DNA of 64,000 bases from Streptomyces sp. NRRL F-5123 (GTDB taxonomy: Bacteria > Actinomycetota > Actinomycetes > Streptomycetales > Streptomycetaceae). A program made the translations under genes and the position numbers. The notes beneath the pieces were generated by a model. It was not told the DNA's origin, ran no database searches, and was given only the letters and a program-made list of their open reading frames with translations. The DNA lies in contig NZ_JOHY01000029.1 of assembly GCF_000721495.1 (NCBI RefSeq), positions 1-64,000 on the forward strand. The letters run 5' to 3'. How positions within the stretch are numbered: position 1 is the stretch's first letter; the number at the start of each line of letters is the position of its first letter. Shown here in pieces: positions 60,231 through 64,000 of this stretch.

Positions 60231-61282
60231 GACGCGCTCCCCGCGGCGACGGCGGTGGTGCGGGGAGCCGGTGCGCCGCCCGTCGAGGCGCGGACCACCA
60301 GCCGCGGCGGCACGGTCGCGCACCGCACCGGGTGGCGGCCGCCCTCCAGCCGCGAGACCAGCATCTGCGCGGCCAGCCGCCCGCGTTCGGCCGAACCGAG
60401 GTCGACGCTGGTGAGCGCCGGGCGGCCGGCCCGGGCCAGCTCGCTGTCGTCCATCCCGGCCACCGCGAGGTCCTCGGGTATGCGCAGCCCGCGGTCGTGG
60501 GCGGCGTGCGCGGTGCCGAGGGCGAGCTGGTCGTTGGCGCACAGCACGCCGTCCGGCCCGGAGCGGGCGTCCAGCAGCCGGTGGGCGGCCCGGGCGCCTG
60601 CCTCGATGCCGAACTCGGTGGTGACGGTGAGGGCGGGGTCGGGTGCGAGGCCCGCCTCGCGAAGCGCCGTTTCGTAGCCGACCCTGCGGTTGCGGCCGGG
60701 CACGGTGTCGGCGGGGCCGCCCACGAAGCCGATCCGGCGCCGCCCGCGCTCCAGCAGGTGGCGCACCGCGAGCACGGCGCCGAGGACGGAGTCGGCCCGT
60801 ACGCTGTCCACCGCCGCCGGGTCGGGCAGCGAGCCGATGACCACCACCGGGCGGGCGGCCGCGGCGAGCACCTCGCGGTGCGCGTCGGTCACCCGGATGG
60901 GGCACAGGATCAGCCCGTCGCTCGTGCGGTCGGCCAGGCTGCGCACCACGTCCAGCTCGTCCTCGGCGACGGCGTCGGTGGAGTGCAGTAACAGCCGGTA
61001 GCCCAGCGGCTTGGCCACCGCCTGTATCTGCCGGACCATCGAGATGTACGCCGGGTTGCCGACGTCGGGCATCGCGAAGGTGAGCTGCCGGGTCCGGCCG
61101 CCCTTGAGGGATCTCGCCACGCCGTTGGCCACGTAGCCCAGTTCGGCCGCGGCCTGCTCGACCCGCCGCACCGTCGCGGGCCGGGCCCCGTGGCCGTTGA
61201 GCACGCGCGAGACGGAGGCGATGGACACGCCTGCCCGCGCGGCGATGGTCTCCACCGTGGGCGGTCCGCCGGAAGTGGTCAT
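60227..61282 (-). CDS. LacI-family regulator heading the ARH operon
   Basis: 351 aa. HTH TVETIAARAGVSIASVSRVL (about 9-28), hinge VARSLKGGRTRQLTF, effector domain with VRADSVLGAVLAVRHLLERG and AVAGMDDSELARAGRPALTS. It is the first gene of the operon and is followed without gap by the importer, so it should autoregulate. The canonical palindrome CTGTAAACGTTTACAG lies 72 bp upstream of ATG 61282. Confidence 0.88.
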   Translation of the reverse strand: MTTSGGPPTVETIAARAGVSIASVSRVLNGHGARPATVRRVEQAAAELGYVANGVARSLKGGRTRQLTFAMPDVGNPAYISMVRQIQAVAKPLGYRLLLHSTDAVAEDELDVVRSLADRTSDGLILCPIRVTDAHREVLAAAARPVVVIGSLPDPAAVDSVRADSVLGAVLAVRHLLERGRRRIGFVGGPADTVPGRNRRVGYETALREAGLAPDPALTVTTEFGIEAGARAAHRLLDARSGPDGVLCANDQLALGTAHAAHDRGLRIPEDLAVAGMDDSELARAGRPALTSVDLGSAERGRLAAQMLVSRLEGGRHPVRCATVPPRLVVRASTGGAPAPRTTAVAAGSAS

Positions 61283-61353
61283 GGTCTCGTCCCCTCACTG
61301 TGCCGTCGGGCGGGAGCGCGCCGGTGATCGCGCGTCGGTGGTCTGCGAACGTG

Positions 61354-61369
61354 CTGTAAACGTTTACAG
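61354..61369. promoter_or_regulatory. Perfect LacI-family operator upstream of ARH operon
   Basis: 16-bp palindrome CTGTAAACGTTTACAG with the central CG of LacI/CcpA-type sites. It stands in a 301-bp gap and is the only such site seen nearby. A second dyad, TTGAC-5nt-GTCAA at 61433-61447, lies further upstream. Confidence 0.75.
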
Positions 61370-61528
61370 AGTGATCCTTCGTCAGGCCCCTCGGGAGAAG
61401 GGGAGGCCCCCGCATGTTGCGCGGAGGTTTCGTTGACGATCAGTCAATTGTGACCTGAATCACGGCGCGGGGGGAGGGGTTCGACGAATCTTGTCCGCGG
61501 CGGGCCCGGGACGGACGGGAAAGCCGCA

Positions 61529-61556
61529 GGTGAGGGGCGGCGGACCGCCCCTCACC
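61529..61556 (-). terminator. Terminator hairpin after nanA-like gene
   Basis: Perfect 12-bp stem GGTGAGGGGCGG / CCGCCCCTCACC, loop CGGA, 28 bp past the stop at 61584. It separates the nanT/nanA-like pair from the LacI operon. Confidence 0.7.
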
Positions 61557-61583
61557 CGGTCGGTCGGCGGGACCGCCACCCGG

Positions 61584-62501
61584 TCAGTCGGCCGGGCCGA
61601 GCCCGGCGGCTTCGAGACGGTCGGCGACCGCGCGCGCCTCGGCCTTCGTCAGCGGCAGCAGCGGTGCCTGGGTGTACGCGTGGCGGATGACCCCGCGGGC
61701 GGCGAGCGCGGCCTTGAAGGCGCCGAGCGCGCCCGACATCCGGCCGATCCGGGACCGGTCGGCGACCTCGACGATCCCGAACAGCGCGGTCAGCCGCCGC
61801 TGTTCGGCCGCGGCCGCGGCGGTGTCCCCGGCCCGCGCGGCGTCGTAGAGGCGCACGTAGCCGTGCGGATCGACATTGCCCAGGCCCGGCACGATGCCGT
61901 CGGCGCCGCGGGCCATCGCGAGGTCGGCGAGCGTCTCCGACCCGGTCAGCACGCCCGCACCGCTGCCGGCCGCGCCGTCGAGCACACGCTGGAAGGACTC
62001 CAGGTCCCCCGACGAGTCCTTGACCGCGGTGATCACCTTGGTCTGGGCCAGCTCGCCGAGCAGCGCCGGGGAGAGCTTCGTGTGCACGTTGGAGGGGATG
62101 TCGTAGGCGACGACGGGCAGTTCGAGCCGCCGGTGCAGCAGCTCGTAGTGCGCTCTGACCTCGCTCTCGCCGACACCCACGTAGAACGGCGCGGTGACGA
62201 CGACCGCGGCCGCGCCCAGCGCCTGGGCGCGGCGGGCGTGGTCGAGCACCCGCAGGGTGCCCGTGTCGATCGCGCCGGCCAGCACCGGGACCTGCCCGGC
62301 GGCGACGCCGACGACCGTGCGCAGCGTGGTGTCCCGCGCCGCGTCCGTCAACTGGGCGATCTCGCCGGTGGACCCGCCGACGAACAGGCCGTGCACGCCC
62401 GCGTCCAGCAGGAAGCCGGTGAGGCGTTCCAGCGAGGCGGTGTCCACCTCCCCGTCCTCGGTCAGCGGGGTGCACAGGGGAGGGACGACTCCGTGGAACA
62501 T
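61584..62501 (-). CDS. DapA/NanA-family aldolase, probable N-acetylneuraminate or keto-acid lyase
   Basis: 305 aa TIM-barrel class I aldolase. Schiff-base Lys161 (TAVKDSSGD), Tyr133 (VVAYDIPSN), carboxylate-binding GGSTGE (42-47). The family includes DHDPS, N-acetylneuraminate lyase, KDG aldolase and others. The TGATG overlap with a NanT-like transporter favours sialate lyase or a related sugar-acid lyase, but the YDIPSN pocket differs from the YNIPxLSG of E. coli NanA. DapA itself is unlikely in this context. Confidence 0.75.
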   Translation of the reverse strand: MFHGVVPPLCTPLTEDGEVDTASLERLTGFLLDAGVHGLFVGGSTGEIAQLTDAARDTTLRTVVGVAAGQVPVLAGAIDTGTLRVLDHARRAQALGAAAVVVTAPFYVGVGESEVRAHYELLHRRLELPVVAYDIPSNVHTKLSPALLGELAQTKVITAVKDSSGDLESFQRVLDGAAGSGAGVLTGSETLADLAMARGADGIVPGLGNVDPHGYVRLYDAARAGDTAAAAAEQRRLTALFGIVEVADRSRIGRMSGALGAFKAALAARGVIRHAYTQAPLLPLTKAEARAVADRLEAAGLGPAD

Positions 62502-63958
62502 CAGACCTTCTCACTTGCCGGTGGTTCGACTGCTGCGGATTCTCCTGCTGTCGCGGCGTGCCGCCGGTCGGCGGCGCGCTGCACGCGCGCCGGTACGTCG
62601 AAGCCGACCAGCAGCACCACGACGGCGGTCAGGGCGGCGCCGAGCACGGCCAGCGCGGTGCCGAGCCCCAGCGGCCCGGCGATCTTCTCGCCCAGGACCG
62701 GCGCCGCGGCGCCGCCGAGCGCGCCCACGTTGTAGCTGAACCCGAGTGCGGCGGCGCGCATGCCGACCGGGTAGTGCGAGCTGATGTAGCTGGGCAGTAC
62801 GCCCGAGGCGCCCTGGCTGGTGCCGACCAGCAGGAACAGCAGCACCCACAGGGCCACGGTGTGCCCTTCGCCGAGGGCGAAGACCGGGTAGACGAAGGCC
62901 AGTGAGACGACCAGCATCCCCACGTAGGCCCGCCGGGTGCCGAACCGGTCGCCGAGGTAGCCGCTGACGACCGAGCCGACCGCGTAGCCGAAGCCCGCGT
63001 ACAGCAGCGCGTCGGAGACCTGCCCGGGGTCGTAGTGCAGGTCGTTCTTCAGATACGTCGGCAGCAGCGACTGGAGCGGCCAGGAGTAGAGGAAGGCGCA
63101 GAAGACGGTGACCATCAGCCCCACCACGACCGGCCACAGCCGCTGCGCGAAGCGCACCGCGAGCGCCACGAAGCAGGCCGCGATCACCGCGACCAGCAGC
63201 AGCGTGACGGCCATCGACTGGTTGCGCAGCACCACCAGCAGCGCGACTGCGGCGACCAGGCACACCGGGACCGTCCACCATCGGCTGCCGCGCGCGAAGA
63301 GCAGCGCGGTGGCGCTGACCGGGCGCTCGCCCGCGTCCTTGGAGCGCTGCCACTCCTCCGCCTCCGGCAGCCTGCGGCGCAGCCAGATCGCGAGGAAGAC
63401 CGGGAGGATGCCGATCCAGAACAGCACCCGCCAGCTGGTGTGCGGCACCACCCACGCGTACGTCTTGGCGGCCAGCACCCCGCCCAGCGGGTAGCCGGAC
63501 AGCAGCATGCCGCTGGCGGTGTTGCGCATCCGGCGCGGCCAGCTCTCGATGATGTACGTGGCGCTCGCGCTGTACTCGCCCGCCATGCCCAGCCCGACGA
63601 CCATCCGGAAGGCGAACAGCGACCAGTAGTTCCACGAGAAGCCGCACAGCACCGAGCCGACCGCGTACAGCGCGATGCTCAGCACCATCGCGGGGCGGCG
63701 GCCGAAGCGGTCGCCGAGCGCGCCGATGGCCAGGCCGCCGAACCAGCGGGAGACGAACGCGGCCGACACCAGCGTCGCGGCGGTCACGCCGGACAGGTGG
63801 AAGTCGTGCGCGATCTCGGTCAGGACGAGGGAGATCAGTCCGAAGTCGAAGCCGTCCATGGCGTAGCCGAGCCATGCGGCCGAGAAGGCTCTCCAGTCCC
63901 GCCGGGAGAGTTCGGCGCGCCAGCGCAGCGGGGGCGCGGCGTCGTATGTACTGCTCAT
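62501..63958 (-). CDS. MFS transporter of the sialate:H+ symporter family (NanT-like)
   Basis: 485 aa, 12-14 helices. The sequence is strikingly like E. coli NanT as I recall it: RAFSAAWLGYAMDGFDFGLI, SRWFGGLAIGALGDRFGRRP, GLGMAGEYSASATYIIESWP and FSYNVGALGGAAAPVLGEKI. This family takes up sialic acids by proton symport. It is translationally coupled to the aldolase, which would then cleave the imported acid. ATG 63958 has GAGG 10 nt upstream. The window ends 42 bp beyond. Confidence 0.82.
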   Translation of the reverse strand: MSSTYDAAPPLRWRAELSRRDWRAFSAAWLGYAMDGFDFGLISLVLTEIAHDFHLSGVTAATLVSAAFVSRWFGGLAIGALGDRFGRRPAMVLSIALYAVGSVLCGFSWNYWSLFAFRMVVGLGMAGEYSASATYIIESWPRRMRNTASGMLLSGYPLGGVLAAKTYAWVVPHTSWRVLFWIGILPVFLAIWLRRRLPEAEEWQRSKDAGERPVSATALLFARGSRWWTVPVCLVAAVALLVVLRNQSMAVTLLLVAVIAACFVALAVRFAQRLWPVVVGLMVTVFCAFLYSWPLQSLLPTYLKNDLHYDPGQVSDALLYAGFGYAVGSVVSGYLGDRFGTRRAYVGMLVVSLAFVYPVFALGEGHTVALWVLLFLLVGTSQGASGVLPSYISSHYPVGMRAAALGFSYNVGALGGAAAPVLGEKIAGPLGLGTALAVLGAALTAVVVLLVGFDVPARVQRAADRRHAATAGESAAVEPPASEKV

Positions 63959-64000
63959 GTGCTCGCATCCTCGGGAGCCGGGGTCGTCGTCGGAGTCGCT

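Overview
The window is very GC-rich actinobacterial chromosome, almost certainly Streptomyces. The evidence is a complete whiE-type spore-pigment polyketide cluster, a class F sortase, a SpoIIE-like PP2C phosphatase, sugar ABC importers that lack their own ATPase genes (Streptomyces shares MsiK), many GTGA/ATGA stop-start overlaps and GTG starts. I see no rRNA, tRNA, CRISPR array, intact prophage or intact insertion sequence.

Layout. 1-1883: the tail of a CBM2 (cellulose-binding) secreted enzyme and a secreted beta-helix protein. 1966-12095: spore-pigment region, with an O-methyltransferase-family gene, a sortase/surface-protein pair, then the minus-strand operon whiE ORFI-VII (monooxygenase, cupin, KS-alpha, CLF, ACP, aromatase/cyclase, TcmI-type cyclase) and the divergent ORFVIII hydroxylase. 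12411-19038: bxl-like operon (LacI regulator, binding protein, two permeases, GH3 enzyme). 19099-27349: PP2C phosphatase, CLC channel, and a NarL/DesK two-component system divergent from an ABC-2 exporter. 27537-31008: a three-gene redox/signalling module (Zn-UBP protein, cNMP-domain histidine kinase, receiver-thioredoxin-reductase fusion). 31166-33710: small secreted protein, SDR, DMT-type membrane protein. 33839-41611: GH38 alpha-mannosidase with its ABC importer and divergent ROK regulator. 41918-44352: 6-phosphogluconate dehydrogenase and a thioesterase-like protein. 44353-47068: decayed DNA with ISL3 and IS5 transposase relics around a secreted SGNH hydrolase. 47069-47809: methyltransferase.

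47962-61282 is the most unusual part and my candidate for an undescribed system. It is one chain of about 13 minus-strand genes read from a LacI regulator whose promoter region holds a perfect CTGTAAACGTTTACAG operator: LacI, two permeases, solute-binding lipoprotein, four ADP-ribosylglycohydrolase-family proteins (one of them lacking conserved metal ligands), a PfkB ribokinase, a CaiB/BaiF CoA-transferase and a CitE-like lyase. Two small Pro/Ala-rich linker ORFs keep GTGA overlaps at both of their ends. The simplest reading is import of a ribosylated compound, hydrolytic release of ribose or a ribose derivative, ribose phosphorylation, and CoA-dependent degradation of an organic-acid fragment. 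Upstream and separately terminated is a nanT/nanA-like pair (61584-63958) that may handle sialic acid or a related keto-sugar acid.

Regulation seen directly: a TTTCGAAA operator family in the bxl-like region (one copy inside the regulator's own HTH codons), a ROK operator inside the promoter spacer of the mannosidase importer, a 9-bp inverted repeat between the two-component system and the ABC exporter, a 14-bp palindrome at the SDR promoter, and several probable leaderless starts.
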